Shown piece after piece: positions 9,388-19,287 of a stretch of 64,000 bases of DNA (its first letter is position 1; the number at the start of each line of letters is the position of its first letter). Origin of the DNA: Varibaculum cambriense (lineage in GTDB: Bacteria; Actinomycetota; Actinomycetes; Actinomycetales; Actinomycetaceae); contig NZ_PKHX01000002.1 in the NCBI RefSeq assembly GCF_002848005.1, forward strand, positions 124,001 through 188,000. The letters run 5' to 3'. Both the position numbers and the translations under genes were made by a program. The notes beneath the pieces are model-generated. The model was given only the letters and a program-made list of their open reading frames with translations. It ran no database searches and was not told where the DNA came from.

Positions 9388-11835
9388 ATGATCTCCCTGG
9401 TAGTGGTGTCTCATTCACTGCCCTTAGCTACTGCCGCAAAAGAACTCGCGATGCAAATGACCGTCGCCGCCAGCGCCCCCAAAGTGTTGGTGGCAGCGGG
9501 GATTAGCGATGGCGAGCAGGTAGAACTAGGTACCGATGCTCAGCAAATCAGCGAAGCTATTACAGCTGCTGATAACCCCGATGGGGTACTGATTTTGGTA
9601 GATTTGGGTTCCGCGCTGCTCAGTTCGCAAATGGCCTTAGAGTTCGTTGACCCCGACCTGGCTGATCGTTGCCTAATTTCTGCCGGCCCCCTGGTGGAAG
9701 GACTGGTTGCTGCGGTAGTTAGCGCCGCCGGGGGCGCGAGTTTGCAAGAGGTAGCCACCCAGGCACAAGCAGCCTTGGCGGGTAAGATCGACCAGCTTAG
9801 CGACTCGCAGGAGCCTCATCCCGAGGACGAGGGAGAGTTTAGCGAGAATACTGCCGAGGCGGCCTCGGGAGAGGAATCCTTTTCTTCCCCCGAGGCCGCG
9901 ACCCTGGCTTTAGAAATTATTGATCCGCACGGAATGCATGCCCGTCCCGCCGCTGCCCTCGCCGGTGCTATGGGAGCGAGAAAAATACCGGTTTTTGCTC
10001 GCAAAGCCGGCACTTTCCGGGTAGTAAACGCCGCTTCCCTCACTCAGGTAAGTTCTTTGGGAATCGCCAAAGGTGACACTCTGGAGCTAGGTACTACAGA
10101 TCCGGCAGCTCCAGAAATTTTTGCTGCTATCCGGGACGCCTTGACCCAAACTGATCCCCCTACGATTGCAGGCGGCTCCGCGGAAACAGAGGGCAGTTCG
10201 GTTAATGCGATTGCCGAGCAGCTAGCTAAAGAAGTGTCTACTCCCACCGACCCGGCGCGCAACGGCGACCAGATTGTTATCGGATACGCGCTGGTGCTGG
10301 AGGGGCACGAGGACGCCGAATTTTATCGGGTCAGTCCTAATGAGGGACAGGCGTTAGAAGAAGCCCGCAAAGCCGTTAGAGCCTACCTAGCATCTTTAGG
10401 TTCGGATTCGATTATCCAAATGCAAATCGCGCTGGTGGACGATCCCGAGTTACGCGCAGAAATCGCCGATGAAATTGCGGGGGGAACCAATGCTTTTAAT
10501 GCAGTAGACAATGCCTATAGTGCCGCTGCTGCCAAGATGGAAAAGTTGGATGATCCTTATTTGGCGGAGCGGGCTACCGATTTACATGCGGTATCGCGCC
10601 TGCTAAAAAAGGCGTTGATCGGTACCGAGCTCGATAACCTAGATGAGCTGATTAAGAAGCATTCCACTCCCGCAGTGCTGGTAGTTGAAGAACTTGATGC
10701 CCCGCTAGCCGCCAGTTTGCCTCCAGAAATCGAAGGGGTAGTTACCCGCAGTGGCGGGACTACCGGTCATGGCGCGATTGTGGCAGCCTCAAGGGGAATC
10801 CCGGTTTATGCCGGCCTCAAATGGGGGGTGCATGATGGGGACACCATTGTTTTCGATCCGCGCACTAAACATTTAGAAGTTAATCCCAAGGCTAGAGTAT
10901 TTGCCCACTGGATTGAACTAGCCCGCGAGCGGGTCGCTACCGCCACCAAAGCCTTAGAGCAGTTAGAGAACCCGGCGATTACCACCAGTGGTAAGCAAAT
11001 CCCCATCCAGGTCAATGTTTCTTCCCCCACCGGCGCAGTTAAAGGCGCCGAAGGGTGTGGCCTGGTGCGGACCGAAACCCTATTTGCGGGTTACCAGGCG
11101 GCTCCTTCTCGGGAGCAGCAGGCAGAAGTGTATGCCGAGCTGGCGCGCAACCTGGGGCCAACTACGATTCGCTTGTGGGATATTGGAGCAGACAAACCTT
11201 TGCCTTTTGCCAAACAGCCACCGGAACGTAATCCTTTCCTAGGGGTGCGGGGAGTCCGCTTACTGCGTAAGTTCCCACATCTGTTACGCGACCAATTAGG
11301 GGCAGTCCTCGATGCTAACCAAACTTTAGAATCCGAAGGACTAGGAAAACTTTTGCGGGTGATGATTCCTATGGTTAATCACGTGCATCAAGTTGATTGG
11401 GTGCGTTCCCTCCTAGAAGAAATCACCGCCGATACTTACGGGATTGATGAAGCTGCTCGGCCAGCCCAAATGCCGTTACCGCTAGGGATAATGGTGGAAA
11501 CTCCCTCCGCTGCATTACGCATGAAAGAGTTTTGTGGAGCCGTGGATTTTGTATCTATAGGCACCAACGATCTGTGTCAATATGTTGCCGCCGCAGATCG
11601 GGGAAATTCGCAGGTAGCTGACCTGGCTGATGAGGTGCGGGAAACAGTGGTGGAAATGGTGCGTCAAATTGCTGAGGTCTGCCATGAAGCCGACGCTCCC
11701 ATTGAAGTTTGCGTATGTGGAGATATGGCGTCCGATCCGGCTTGGGCAGGCAAGTTGGTTGCGGCCGGCGTGGATTCGCTTTCAGTGCGCGCCGGGATGA
11801 TCGCCATGGTTAAACAAACCATCCGTCAGCTGTAA
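9388..11835 (+). CDS. dhaM: DhaM phosphotransferase fused to HPr and a complete PTS Enzyme I
   Basis: This 815-residue protein passes phosphate from PEP to the ADP on DhaL. Domain order: an EIIA-mannose-type DhaM domain (about 1-135, active His9 in VVVSHS); an acidic linker (135-170); an HPr domain (about 172-255, His184 in HGMHARP); then Enzyme I (about 290-815). The EI phospho-His is His461 in GGTTGHGAIVAA. The C-terminal PEP-binding barrel is present: RTETLF at 561, IPMVNHVHQVDW near 660, SIGTNDLCQY near 723, and Cys777 in VCVCGDM. The E. coli DhaM stops after a shortened EI part (~470 residues) and depends on the general EI. This version should be able to use PEP directly. It begins 22 bases after dhaL with an AAGGAG ribosome-binding site. 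Confidence 0.92.
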   Translation: MISLVVVSHSLPLATAAKELAMQMTVAASAPKVLVAAGISDGEQVELGTDAQQISEAITAADNPDGVLILVDLGSALLSSQMALEFVDPDLADRCLISAGPLVEGLVAAVVSAAGGASLQEVATQAQAALAGKIDQLSDSQEPHPEDEGEFSENTAEAASGEESFSSPEAATLALEIIDPHGMHARPAAALAGAMGARKIPVFARKAGTFRVVNAASLTQVSSLGIAKGDTLELGTTDPAAPEIFAAIRDALTQTDPPTIAGGSAETEGSSVNAIAEQLAKEVSTPTDPARNGDQIVIGYALVLEGHEDAEFYRVSPNEGQALEEARKAVRAYLASLGSDSIIQMQIALVDDPELRAEIADEIAGGTNAFNAVDNAYSAAAAKMEKLDDPYLAERATDLHAVSRLLKKALIGTELDNLDELIKKHSTPAVLVVEELDAPLAASLPPEIEGVVTRSGGTTGHGAIVAASRGIPVYAGLKWGVHDGDTIVFDPRTKHLEVNPKARVFAHWIELARERVATATKALEQLENPAITTSGKQIPIQVNVSSPTGAVKGAEGCGLVRTETLFAGYQAAPSREQQAEVYAELARNLGPTTIRLWDIGADKPLPFAKQPPERNPFLGVRGVRLLRKFPHLLRDQLGAVLDANQTLESEGLGKLLRVMIPMVNHVHQVDWVRSLLEEITADTYGIDEAARPAQMPLPLGIMVETPSAALRMKEFCGAVDFVSIGTNDLCQYVAAADRGNSQVADLADEVRETVVEMVRQIAEVCHEADAPIEVCVCGDMASDPAWAGKLVAAGVDSLSVRAGMIAMVKQTIRQL

Positions 11836-11910
11836 CCTAATATTTCCATCGCCCGACCCTGCTGCCACCTATAGCGTGGCGAAAATAACCGTTCTACCTG
11901 GTCGAAAAGT

Positions 11911-11939
11911 TTGGAAAGCGGGGGGAGGCTAGATAGACT
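11911..11939 (+). promoter_or_regulatory. Promoter of the tRNA-Thr gene
   Basis: TTGGAA (11911-11916) and TAGACT (11934-11939) are separated by 17 bases. The tRNA starts 22 bases after the -10 box, which fits a short 5' leader. Confidence 0.6.
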
Positions 11940-11961
11940 GACACGGTGCCTAAGGCACTTT

Positions 11962-12034
11962 GCCGCTATAGCTCAGTTGGTAGAGCAACGCTCTCGTAAA
12001 GCGTAGGTCATCGGTTCAAGTCCGATTAGCGGCT
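11962..12034 (+). tRNA. tRNA-Thr (anticodon CGT)
   Basis: A complete 73-nt cloverleaf without encoded CCA. The acceptor arms GCCGCTA and TAGCGGC pair fully and the discriminator is T. The D-arm is GCTC/GAGC, the anticodon stem ACGCT/AGCGT encloses the loop CTCGTAA, and the T-arm is ATCGG/CCGAT with loop TTCAAGT. The anticodon CGT reads the Thr codon ACG. Confidence 0.96.
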
Positions 12035-12191
12035 CTGCTAGCTTCCTTAGCTACATTTATTTTCCCGCCCGCTTACCGGGATTTTTCAGCATCTGCCCTG
12101 GTTAACCGGGGTACCGGTTTGCTTTTCGCCCTAGGAAAATTCGCTTAAGAGGGAGATAGGAACCGGTTAGCATAGGCGCAGGAGGTAACAG

Positions 12192-14444
12192 TTGGCTAGT
12201 AGTATCGATAATCCCCAGAACCTTGAACTAAACATCGGAGGCATGAGCTGCGCGGCCTGTGCGGCCCATATCGAAAAAGCCCTCAATAAGATGCCGGGAG
12301 TCAGCGCGTCCGTTAACTATGCGACTGAGAAAGCCACTATTTCCCAAAGTGGTGATTTTGGCGCGAAAGATTTTATAAAAACCGTGGAAAAAGCCGGTTA
12401 TAGCGCGTTTACGGGGGAAGATTTAGGGAGCGAGGACGGGAAGGAAAACCCGAAGAACAACACGGAGGAACTGGCGAGGCTGCGCCGCCGCCTGATTATT
12501 TGCGCCCTCCTGGCGGCTCCGGTCATCACTTTGGCGATGATTCCGCCCCTGCAGTTCCCCTATTGGCAGTGGTTTTCCCTGGCGCTGACGATTCCGGTGG
12601 TGCTGTGGGGAGCTTACCCGTTCCACCACGCGGCCTTCGTAAATGCCCGCCGCGCCACCACCACTATGGACACCCTGATTTCGCTAGGTACTCTCGCTGC
12701 CTTTATTTGGTCGCTATATGCCCTTTTCTTAGGGGATGCTGGCCAGGTAGGCATGACCCATGATTTCCAGCTACTTGCCCAACCGGGGGATGCCGCCAGC
12801 CACATCTATCTGGAAGTTTGTTCCGGGGTAACGGTGTTTATTCTAGGCGGACGCTACTTTGAGAAACGCGCCAAAGTGCGTGCCGGGGATGCACTGCGTT
12901 CCCTCGCCGAAATGGGGGTGAAAGAGGTAACCGCGCTGCGAGCCGGCCAGGAAGTAAAGATCCCGATCAAAGAACTTGGCGAGGGTGAAGAATTTATTTC
13001 TCTGCCGGGTGAAAAAATCGCTACCGATGGAGTGGTAGTCTCCGGGGTCAGCGCCGTCGATAATTCCTTGCTAACCGGGGAGTCAGTCCCGGTAGAGGTA
13101 GGAGTAGGTGACCAGGTTACCGGCGCCACGATCAACACCTATGGCCGCCTGGTAGTTCGCGCCACGCGGGTGGGTTCCCAGACGCAACTGGCTCAGATTA
13201 CCCGCCTAGTAGAACAGGCGCAGGCAGGTAAAGCCCCGATTCAACGCCTGGCAGATCGGATTTCCGCAGTTTTCGTGCCGGTAGTAATCGCGATTTCGCT
13301 GCTTACTTTAGTTATCTGGTTGATAGTTGGAACCCCGGTTACCGCTTTTACCTGCGCAGTTGCGGTGTTGATTATTGCATGCCCCTGCGCCCTAGGACTG
13401 GCTACGCCTACCGCGCTGCTGGTGGGAACCGGCCGCGGGGCTTCGCTAGGGATTTTAATTAAGGGCGCGGAGATACTGGAATCTACCCGGCAAATCGACA
13501 CCGTCATCCTCGATAAAACCGGCACCGTTACCAGTGGAAACATGGAACTGGTCAGCATCTTTCCCCCCAATGATCTAGGGGTGTTGCAGGCGGCTGCCAC
13601 CTTAGAGGGCGGCAGCGAACATCCCATCGCCGGGGCGATTACCCGGGCAGCAACCGCTAAAGGCATCACCCTCTCCAGCGATAAGATTCCAGCAGATTTC
13701 CAAAGCTACCCCGGAGGCGGAGTGCGCGGCACAATTGCCGGACAGGTGGTACTGGCCGGGAACCGCAAGTTTATTAGCGAGCAAGGTGCCGTAATTTCCT
13801 CCGCTTTCGAGGAGGTAATCACGGAACACACTAGCCGCGGCGAAACTATGGTGCTGGTAGCCCTTGATGGCCAGGTGAAAGGACTCCTAGGAATTGCCGA
13901 TCAGGTAAAAGAAACCAGTGCCCCGGCCATCGCCCGCTTCAAAGAGTTAGGGTTAACTCCGGTATTGCTGACTGGGGACACCGAAAACGTAGCCCGCCAA
14001 GTAGGTCAACAAGTTGGGATTGAAGAGGTAATCGCGGAGGTACAGCCCCAAGACAAAGTGGTGGCAGTTTTCCGTAAACAAGGACGGGGCGCCACCGTAG
14101 CCATGATTGGTGATGGGGTGAACGATGCGGCCGCGCTCGCGCAAGCAGACTTAGGAATCGCGATGGGAAGCGGCACCGATGTGGCGATGCAAGCCGCCGA
14201 TATTACTTTGATGCGCCCAGATCTGCTGGCCGCGGTGGATGCGATTCGGCTTTCGCGCCGCACCCTAAAAATTATTAAAGGGAATCTGTTTTGGGCATTC
14301 GCCTACAATGTTGCCGCCATACCGCTGGCAGCCCTGGGACTACTTAACCCCATGCTGGCGGGAGCCGCTATGGCTTGCTCTTCGGCATTCGTGGTGGGAA
14401 ACAGCCTGCGGCTACGCTCATTTCAGCCCGTAAAGGCCAATTAG
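12192..14444 (+). CDS. copA: Copper-translocating P1B-type ATPase
   Basis: This membrane pump exports Cu(I) using ATP. A single N-terminal heavy-metal domain (about 12-75) carries the CAAC pair at Cys20 and Cys23. The membrane part contains the CPC motif at 397-399, and the phosphorylated Asp is D441 in DKTGT. The TGES actuator loop (TGES at about 295-298), the SEHP nucleotide-binding motif and the [10 protein letters not shown] hinge are also present, as is the C-terminal [15 protein letters not shown] helix. The start is TTG 12192 behind a perfect GGAGGT. Length (750) is usual. No CsoR or chaperone gene adjoins. An ACCGG/CCGGT inverted repeat about 80 bases upstream could be an operator, but this is not established. 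Confidence 0.95.
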   Translation: MASSIDNPQNLELNIGGMSCAACAAHIEKALNKMPGVSASVNYATEKATISQSGDFGAKDFIKTVEKAGYSAFTGEDLGSEDGKENPKNNTEELARLRRRLIICALLAAPVITLAMIPPLQFPYWQWFSLALTIPVVLWGAYPFHHAAFVNARRATTTMDTLISLGTLAAFIWSLYALFLGDAGQVGMTHDFQLLAQPGDAASHIYLEVCSGVTVFILGGRYFEKRAKVRAGDALRSLAEMGVKEVTALRAGQEVKIPIKELGEGEEFISLPGEKIATDGVVVSGVSAVDNSLLTGESVPVEVGVGDQVTGATINTYGRLVVRATRVGSQTQLAQITRLVEQAQAGKAPIQRLADRISAVFVPVVIAISLLTLVIWLIVGTPVTAFTCAVAVLIIACPCALGLATPTALLVGTGRGASLGILIKGAEILESTRQIDTVILDKTGTVTSGNMELVSIFPPNDLGVLQAAATLEGGSEHPIAGAITRAATAKGITLSSDKIPADFQSYPGGGVRGTIAGQVVLAGNRKFISEQGAVISSAFEEVITEHTSRGETMVLVALDGQVKGLLGIADQVKETSAPAIARFKELGLTPVLLTGDTENVARQVGQQVGIEEVIAEVQPQDKVVAVFRKQGRGATVAMIGDGVNDAAALAQADLGIAMGSGTDVAMQAADITLMRPDLLAAVDAIRLSRRTLKIIKGNLFWAFAYNVAAIPLAALGLLNPMLAGAAMACSSAFVVGNSLRLRSFQPVKAN

Positions 14445-14492
14445 TTTCCGCTTGCTCCCTGCCGAGGCGGACGTCCCCTACTTGGCACCCTC

Positions 14493-14861
14493 CTACTGGG
14501 CGGGGCATTCCCCGTCTTGCCACATCCACTGGGGGCCATCGCTGTGGTAGCGAGGACGATGCAGAATCCCCGTTTCGTACTCGATCATCAAATCTGGACC
14601 GTTCGCCCAAGCCTGGCCGTCAACTACTAGGCTCCAGCCATGAGGATAGGGACTTTGCCAGATCAAAGTAACATTCGGGTTGGCAGCTCCGTTACGCAGA
14701 GCCGAGTCCCGGGCATTCCGGATTACCAGTCGCCCGTCCTCTAATATCGGATCCACGGTATGGACTTTTACGTGCGCGCCGTAGGGCAAAGTAATCAAAG
14801 AAGCCGAGTTAAAACAGGCCATAGCCTCCGGTAGTCTGTACAGGGGCACCGGGATAGTCAT
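14493..14861 (-). CDS. Small FMN-split-barrel-like (pyridoxamine-phosphate-oxidase-type) protein
   Basis: The protein has 122 residues and no membrane segment. The pattern LPYGAHVKVHTVDPILEDGRL, then residues such as RNARDSALRNGAANPNVTLIWQSP and SLVVDGQAW, resembles the beta-barrel strands of PPOX-type flavin-binding proteins. This is a fold-level resemblance, and no catalytic assignment is possible. The gene is convergent with copA (stop 48 bases from the copA stop) and stands alone. Its ATG is preceded by a GAGAGGAAAAT-type ribosome-binding site. Confidence 0.65.
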   Translation of the reverse strand: MTIPVPLYRLPEAMACFNSASLITLPYGAHVKVHTVDPILEDGRLVIRNARDSALRNGAANPNVTLIWQSPYPHGWSLVVDGQAWANGPDLMIEYETGILHRPRYHSDGPQWMWQDGECPAQ

Positions 14862-15051
14862 CTATTTTCCTCTCTAAACTACTGGCGATGGCGTCAACTT
14901 AACCCTAGTTAACGAGTCGCCCGATCCGCGAGCGTTATTGTCTACTGTGCTAACAATAGCGGCTCAAAATCCTGTCTATACTTGCAGTTTACCGGAAAAC
15001 CCCGCTCGACAATAGGAAACGTCAAAACCCCAAGCACAAATTTTTCCCGCT

Positions 15052-17121
15052 TTAGCCGTCGTTAATCCGCCAATAGTCCTGGTAACGGTCGAAATGGTCA
15101 AAGGCGTCATGGATAATGGCGCTGCGCGAATACCCCATAACGTCATAATCTTGATCATTATCGGGCAAATGAACTTCCAGGCGAGTAGATCGCGGACTAC
15201 TGGGGGCAGAACCCGCGTAGATAGTATTAGCGGTATCTACCGCCAAAATCCGGTAAACAAACTGGTCAGGACCTTTGAAGGCAGTTAGTTTTAGGCGGTC
15301 ATAGATGCGGGCTTGGAGATCTACTTGCTCGAGGGGATCATTATCTCCCCGGACGACCTCGGCGGGAATCCCCTGTTTATTTAGTTCTGCGGCAAAGGCA
15401 CGCAACGCCGGTTCCGCCACTTTATCCAGATAGGCTTGAGCTTCCACGGGGGTTACTTGCCCGAAAGTTTTCGAGAGACGTTCTCGCCAATTAGTTTCTA
15501 GCCGCCCGGCAATAGACCCGGTTCCCGCCAAAATATTGCGGGCTGAGTGCGCCCGCAACTGCCGGGCACGCCGATCTTGTTTTAAGGCTCTGGCCAGGCC
15601 TATCATCACTAGGATCATTACCAGCGAGAACGGCAATCCCATGATGATAGTGGCGTTTTGCAGCGCCGGGATCCCCCCTACAATCAGCATGCCAATAGTT
15701 AACAGCCCGGTTACCCCCGCCCAAAAAATTCGGAGCCAACCGGGGGCATCGGAACGTACCGTTGGCAAAAATGAGGACAGGTTCGCCATAATGAGGGCAC
15801 CCGAGTCCGCCGAGGTTACGTAAAACAGCAGGCCTACAAAGGTGGCTAGGCCCATAATGAATACCGCCGCCGGACACTGTTGCAAAAGTAGATAAAAGCC
15901 CATTTCTGGGGTTTTTAAGGTGGCCTCAGCGAAGGAATTATCTCCGCTGCGAATCAGGTCGATGGCGGCGTTACCAAAGATGGCTACCCACATGAGAACG
16001 TAGGAGAAAGGAATCAGCATGGTTCCTACTACGAATTCTCGCAGGGTGCGTCCTCTAGAAATCCGAGCCAGGAACATTCCCACGAAGGACGCCCAGGCCA
16101 CCCACCACGCCCAGAAAAACAGCGTCCAAGCCGACATCCAGGCACTGACGTCATTGTAAGCAAAGGTTTCGAGGGCGCGGCGCGGGAAAGACCATACGAA
16201 GTCCCCGATATTCATCACAATAGCGTTAAGCAGGAAATCTGTTCTCCCGGTGATGAAAACCCAGGCTGCCAAGAACAGGGCTAATACCACGTTGAGTTGG
16301 CTGAGGAAACGGATTCCTTTATGAATGCCAGTGGTGGCCGAGGCGGTAGCCATGGCTACCGCAAGGATCACCAGTCCCACCTGGGCGGGAATCCCCTGGT
16401 CAATCCCGAACAGGATTTCAAGCCCCACATTAAGCTGTACTACCCCGATTCCCAGGGTGGTGGCCACCCCAAAGATAGTTCCCAGGATGGCGGCTCCGTC
16501 AACGGTATGCCCCAGCGGACCGTTGAGTTTATCTCCAAAAATCGGGTAGAGAGCGGAGCGTACCGATAAGGGTTTTTTACGGCGATAAGCAAAATACCCC
16601 AAAGCCATCCCCATCAGGGCATACATCCCCCAACCGGTAATCCCGTAGTGAAAAAGCGTCCAAACCGTAGCTTCCCGGGCAGCCTGGACAGTTTCCCCTT
16701 TGCCCACGGGAGGATGCAGATATTGGCTGACGGGGCCGGCTACAGAGAAAAATAGGATATCGGTACCAATCCCGGCAGCAAACAGCATGGATGCCCAGGA
16801 GAAGGTCGAAAATTCGGGACGGGAGTTAGGCGGCCCCAGGCGGGTTTCCCCATAGCGGGAGAATCCCAAGAAAAATACGAAAACTAGAATGATGGCAGCC
16901 AGTGCGATATAAAACCAGCCAAACCATTTCGAGATTGCCCCGACCGCAACTCCCAGCACCTCGGCGGCGCTAGTGGGCGAAATCAGTGCCCACAGGGCTA
17001 TGGCTAAGATCCCCACTGAGGAACCTAGGAAGACCGGAAAGTTAACTTTCGCATCTTGCCGGATATTTTCCGGTGTGGGCGCGACCTGTTCTATTGGAGT
17101 TTCGTCTGCAGATTGACTCAT
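15052..17121 (-). CDS. BCCT-family betaine/choline/carnitine transporter
   Basis: This 689-residue secondary transporter imports quaternary ammonium compounds, usually with Na+ or H+, for osmoprotection or nutrition. About 12 membrane segments are visible. The family signature lies in the FFWAWWVAWASFVGMFLARI segment, followed by SRGRTLREF. The N-terminal cytoplasmic tail is about 25 residues. The C-terminal ~150 residues are soluble and charged (KTFGQVTPVEAQAYLDKV, then an acidic end). Such extensions often sense osmotic state in this family. The substrate cannot be decided. It is divergent from the LacI gene. Confidence 0.9.
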   Translation of the reverse strand: MSQSADETPIEQVAPTPENIRQDAKVNFPVFLGSSVGILAIALWALISPTSAAEVLGVAVGAISKWFGWFYIALAAIILVFVFFLGFSRYGETRLGPPNSRPEFSTFSWASMLFAAGIGTDILFFSVAGPVSQYLHPPVGKGETVQAAREATVWTLFHYGITGWGMYALMGMALGYFAYRRKKPLSVRSALYPIFGDKLNGPLGHTVDGAAILGTIFGVATTLGIGVVQLNVGLEILFGIDQGIPAQVGLVILAVAMATASATTGIHKGIRFLSQLNVVLALFLAAWVFITGRTDFLLNAIVMNIGDFVWSFPRRALETFAYNDVSAWMSAWTLFFWAWWVAWASFVGMFLARISRGRTLREFVVGTMLIPFSYVLMWVAIFGNAAIDLIRSGDNSFAEATLKTPEMGFYLLLQQCPAAVFIMGLATFVGLLFYVTSADSGALIMANLSSFLPTVRSDAPGWLRIFWAGVTGLLTIGMLIVGGIPALQNATIIMGLPFSLVMILVMIGLARALKQDRRARQLRAHSARNILAGTGSIAGRLETNWRERLSKTFGQVTPVEAQAYLDKVAEPALRAFAAELNKQGIPAEVVRGDNDPLEQVDLQARIYDRLKLTAFKGPDQFVYRILAVDTANTIYAGSAPSSPRSTRLEVHLPDNDQDYDVMGYSRSAIIHDAFDHFDRYQDYWRINDG

Positions 17122-17196
17122 AGGAAACCATCCATCCCGTATTGTGTCTGCTCGCCATCTTCAAAATGACGCCTAGTTATATCTCTAGGTTAAAAT

Positions 17197-17216
17197 ACCA
17201 GGTTGCTAAACCTGGT
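17197..17216. promoter_or_regulatory. Inverted repeat in the BCCT/lacI divergent region, candidate operator
   Basis: Arms ACCAGGTT and AACCTGGT pair perfectly around GCTA. It lies about 75 bp upstream of both starts (BCCT on the minus strand, LacI regulator on the plus strand). No T-run follows, so an operator is more likely than a terminator. It does not resemble the operator upstream of the sugar operon. Confidence 0.4.
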
Positions 17217-17292
17217 GATTTACCAATATCAAGATAAAAAACTAACAACCTACGAAAGTGGCGGGCAACCGCTCCGTAGTAGAGTTGCTTGT

Positions 17293-18339
17293 ATGTCTTC
17301 TCCACCTAGCAAGCGACGCCCAACCCTACATGATGTTGCCCGTCTAGCCGGATGCTCCTACCAGACCGTCTCGCGCGTGGTTAATGATCAGGGAGCCGTG
17401 CATCCGAATACTCGCGAGCGAGTACTCTCCGCTATAGCTGAGGTAGGCTATCGTCGTAATGTCGCAGCTGCCGCTCTAAAGACTGACCGACCTGGCAGTA
17501 TTGGGGTGGTTACTGACTCATCCTGGCGCTACGGCTCGATGGGAGCTTTGCGAGGAATCGAAATCGCTGCCAGAGAAGTCGAAAAAAATGTAATCCTGTC
17601 CGTCAATGATCGCGATTCTTTTGGTTCACTCCAGTCAACTTTCGATACTTTCCGCGATGCCTACGTTGACGGTCTGATCGTCATCGCCCCGCTAATCCGG
17701 GAAGCCGAACTTGCTTTGAACTCCATCGAAAACTCTGGATGGGCCAGCGGACTACCCATTGTGGTGCTCGCCGCTGACCTTGCCCCTCTTCCACACGCCG
17801 TAGTCGTATCCGAGGATCAATACGAGGGATCCGTGCGAGCCGTGAAACATCTGATACGGCTCGGTCACCAAGATATTGCCCATGTAGCTGGCAACCAGGA
17901 GTGGCTCGAAGGACAAGTTCGACTCAATGGCTGGCGAGATGCCCTGCTGGCTCAGGATCTACCCGTTCCAGAAGCATTAATCGGTGACTGGTCAGGGGAA
18001 AGTGGCTACCAGGCTGGATGCCGCATAGCGGACTTGAATCCCCGCCCCACGGCCGTATTCGTAGCTTCCGACCTGATGGCGCTCGGTTTGATCCGGGCAC
18101 TTAACGAGCACGGCCTCCGCGTACCGCAAGACATCAGCATCATTGGTTTCGACGACCATGAGTTTGCGTCCCAATTCGATCCCCCACTAACCACCGTGCG
18201 GCAGGACTTCGTGGCACTGGGAACCCTGTGTGTGCGTAGCCTGCAAGATCCTAAATCTGACGCACGCCACACCATCCCCCCTGATCTCATCATCAGGAAG
18301 AGCACTGCACCGCCCTCCGGCTCGAAGATTTCGCGATAG
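17293..18339 (+). CDS. LacI-family transcriptional regulator of the sugar locus
   Basis: The protein has 348 residues from ATG 17293. The N-terminal helix-turn-helix is TLHDVARLAGCSYQTVSRVVND, with the hinge helix in the following ~20 residues. The rest is a periplasmic-binding-like sensor domain (SIGVVTDSSW, FDTFRDAYVDGLIVIAP, then IIGFDDHEFASQFDPPLTTVRQD). An in-frame extension to TTG 17203 lacks family similarity, so the later ATG is preferred. It converges with the sugar operon and probably represses it through the palindrome at 25107-25120. The inducer is probably a galactoside or breakdown product, by inference from the neighbouring glycosidase. Confidence 0.9.
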   Translation: MSSPPSKRRPTLHDVARLAGCSYQTVSRVVNDQGAVHPNTRERVLSAIAEVGYRRNVAAAALKTDRPGSIGVVTDSSWRYGSMGALRGIEIAAREVEKNVILSVNDRDSFGSLQSTFDTFRDAYVDGLIVIAPLIREAELALNSIENSGWASGLPIVVLAADLAPLPHAVVVSEDQYEGSVRAVKHLIRLGHQDIAHVAGNQEWLEGQVRLNGWRDALLAQDLPVPEALIGDWSGESGYQAGCRIADLNPRPTAVFVASDLMALGLIRALNEHGLRVPQDISIIGFDDHEFASQFDPPLTTVRQDFVALGTLCVRSLQDPKSDARHTIPPDLIIRKSTAPPSGSKISR

Positions 18340-18441
18340 TAACCCACACAGCAACAGCTAGGTGCCTGTGAACTAAAGAGCGCAGAAGTTCCCAAATCCG
18401 GGGTGAAAATCCTGATAAAACAGTATTTAAGTGTGTAACAC

Positions 18442-18485
18442 GATGTGGCCGGGATCCCGTCCCTGGGATCCCGGCCACATCTTTT
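18442..18485. terminator. Bidirectional terminator between lacI and the sugar operon
   Basis: A long perfect GC-rich stem (left arm begins GATGTGGCCGGGATCCC, right arm is its complement) closes a short loop and is followed by TTTT. It lies between two convergent genes and can serve both. Confidence 0.88.
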
Positions 18486-18496
18486 ATATATTACGG

Positions 18497-19276
18497 TTAG
18501 CCGATGCGCTCTACCTTGAAGTCATCTCCAAGTTTAGAAACGACCGCTGCCTTGTCCTTGGTAGCCAAGAACTGTTCGGCGGCCTCGCGGGTACAGCTCA
18601 CCACGAGTTTAACGTCGCCTTCGCGACCATTAGCAAAGGAGACTAAACGATCCGTGACCGCAGCCCGGTCACCCTTGATATCCACCAAGCTTGGGTCGGC
18701 AGTACCAATCGAAATAACCTTGCGATCCTTATCGAAACGCAGGATAAGGCTGGTCCACAAGGAGTTGTTGTCGTGTACGGCTAGCACTACAGTGCTGTCC
18801 GGGCTCACGAACGCTTCCGCAGCCGAGACCACATCGTCGTGAGACGCACCCAGTTTCCACTGCAGACCCAGGGTCTCGTCAGCGGGTTCCGGCGCCGTCA
18901 CAATCGAGGACTTGTAGCGGCCACGCAGTAGGCTCCAAGAGCGGCAGACGTATACGTCGAGATCCTCGTCCGCGTTCCAGGTATTCTGGTACTCGGCAAA
19001 GTACTCGTCCATCTCATCGCGCTCTGCCACCAGGACGAAATCAACCTTATCGCGGTTGGCGGCGTACAGCGCGTCCGCAGCAGCCTGCAGATCATCAACC
19101 TGGGTCGGAGCCTGAGCCACCTCTTCACCTTCGGTGTGGCGGCACTTGACTACCTTTCCCTTTTCCAGCAAACACACGATCCTACGGGCGCCCTTGGCGG
19201 AACGTAGCAGCAGGCGCTGCGCATTCCGCCACTGGTCCACGTCCAGATCGGCCATTAAAACATCACCGTGAAGCAT
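18497..19276 (-). CDS. Conserved-looking protein of unknown function, last gene of the sugar operon
   Basis: I do not recognise this 259-residue protein. It has no signal peptide or membrane helix and appears to be a soluble alpha/beta protein with many charged residues. Its sequence suggests two similar-sized halves: 1-~120 (RNAQRLLLRSAKGARRIVCLLEKGK, VDFVLVAERDEMDEYF) and ~140-259 (VSAAEAFVSPDSTVVLAVHDNNSLW, VKLVVSCTREAAEQFL). Each half pairs a helix with a strand-rich hydrophobic core. It follows the beta-galactosidase by 11 bases and its ATG sits behind AAAGGAA, so it is co-translated with the operon. Its codon choice (AAG, GTC, CTG) matches the operon. A role in handling or sensing the sugar is only inference. 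Confidence 0.8.
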   Translation of the reverse strand: MLHGDVLMADLDVDQWRNAQRLLLRSAKGARRIVCLLEKGKVVKCRHTEGEEVAQAPTQVDDLQAAADALYAANRDKVDFVLVAERDEMDEYFAEYQNTWNADEDLDVYVCRSWSLLRGRYKSSIVTAPEPADETLGLQWKLGASHDDVVSAAEAFVSPDSTVVLAVHDNNSLWTSLILRFDKDRKVISIGTADPSLVDIKGDRAAVTDRLVSFANGREGDVKLVVSCTREAAEQFLATKDKAAVVSKLGDDFKVERIG

Positions 19277-19287
19277 TGCAGTTCCTT

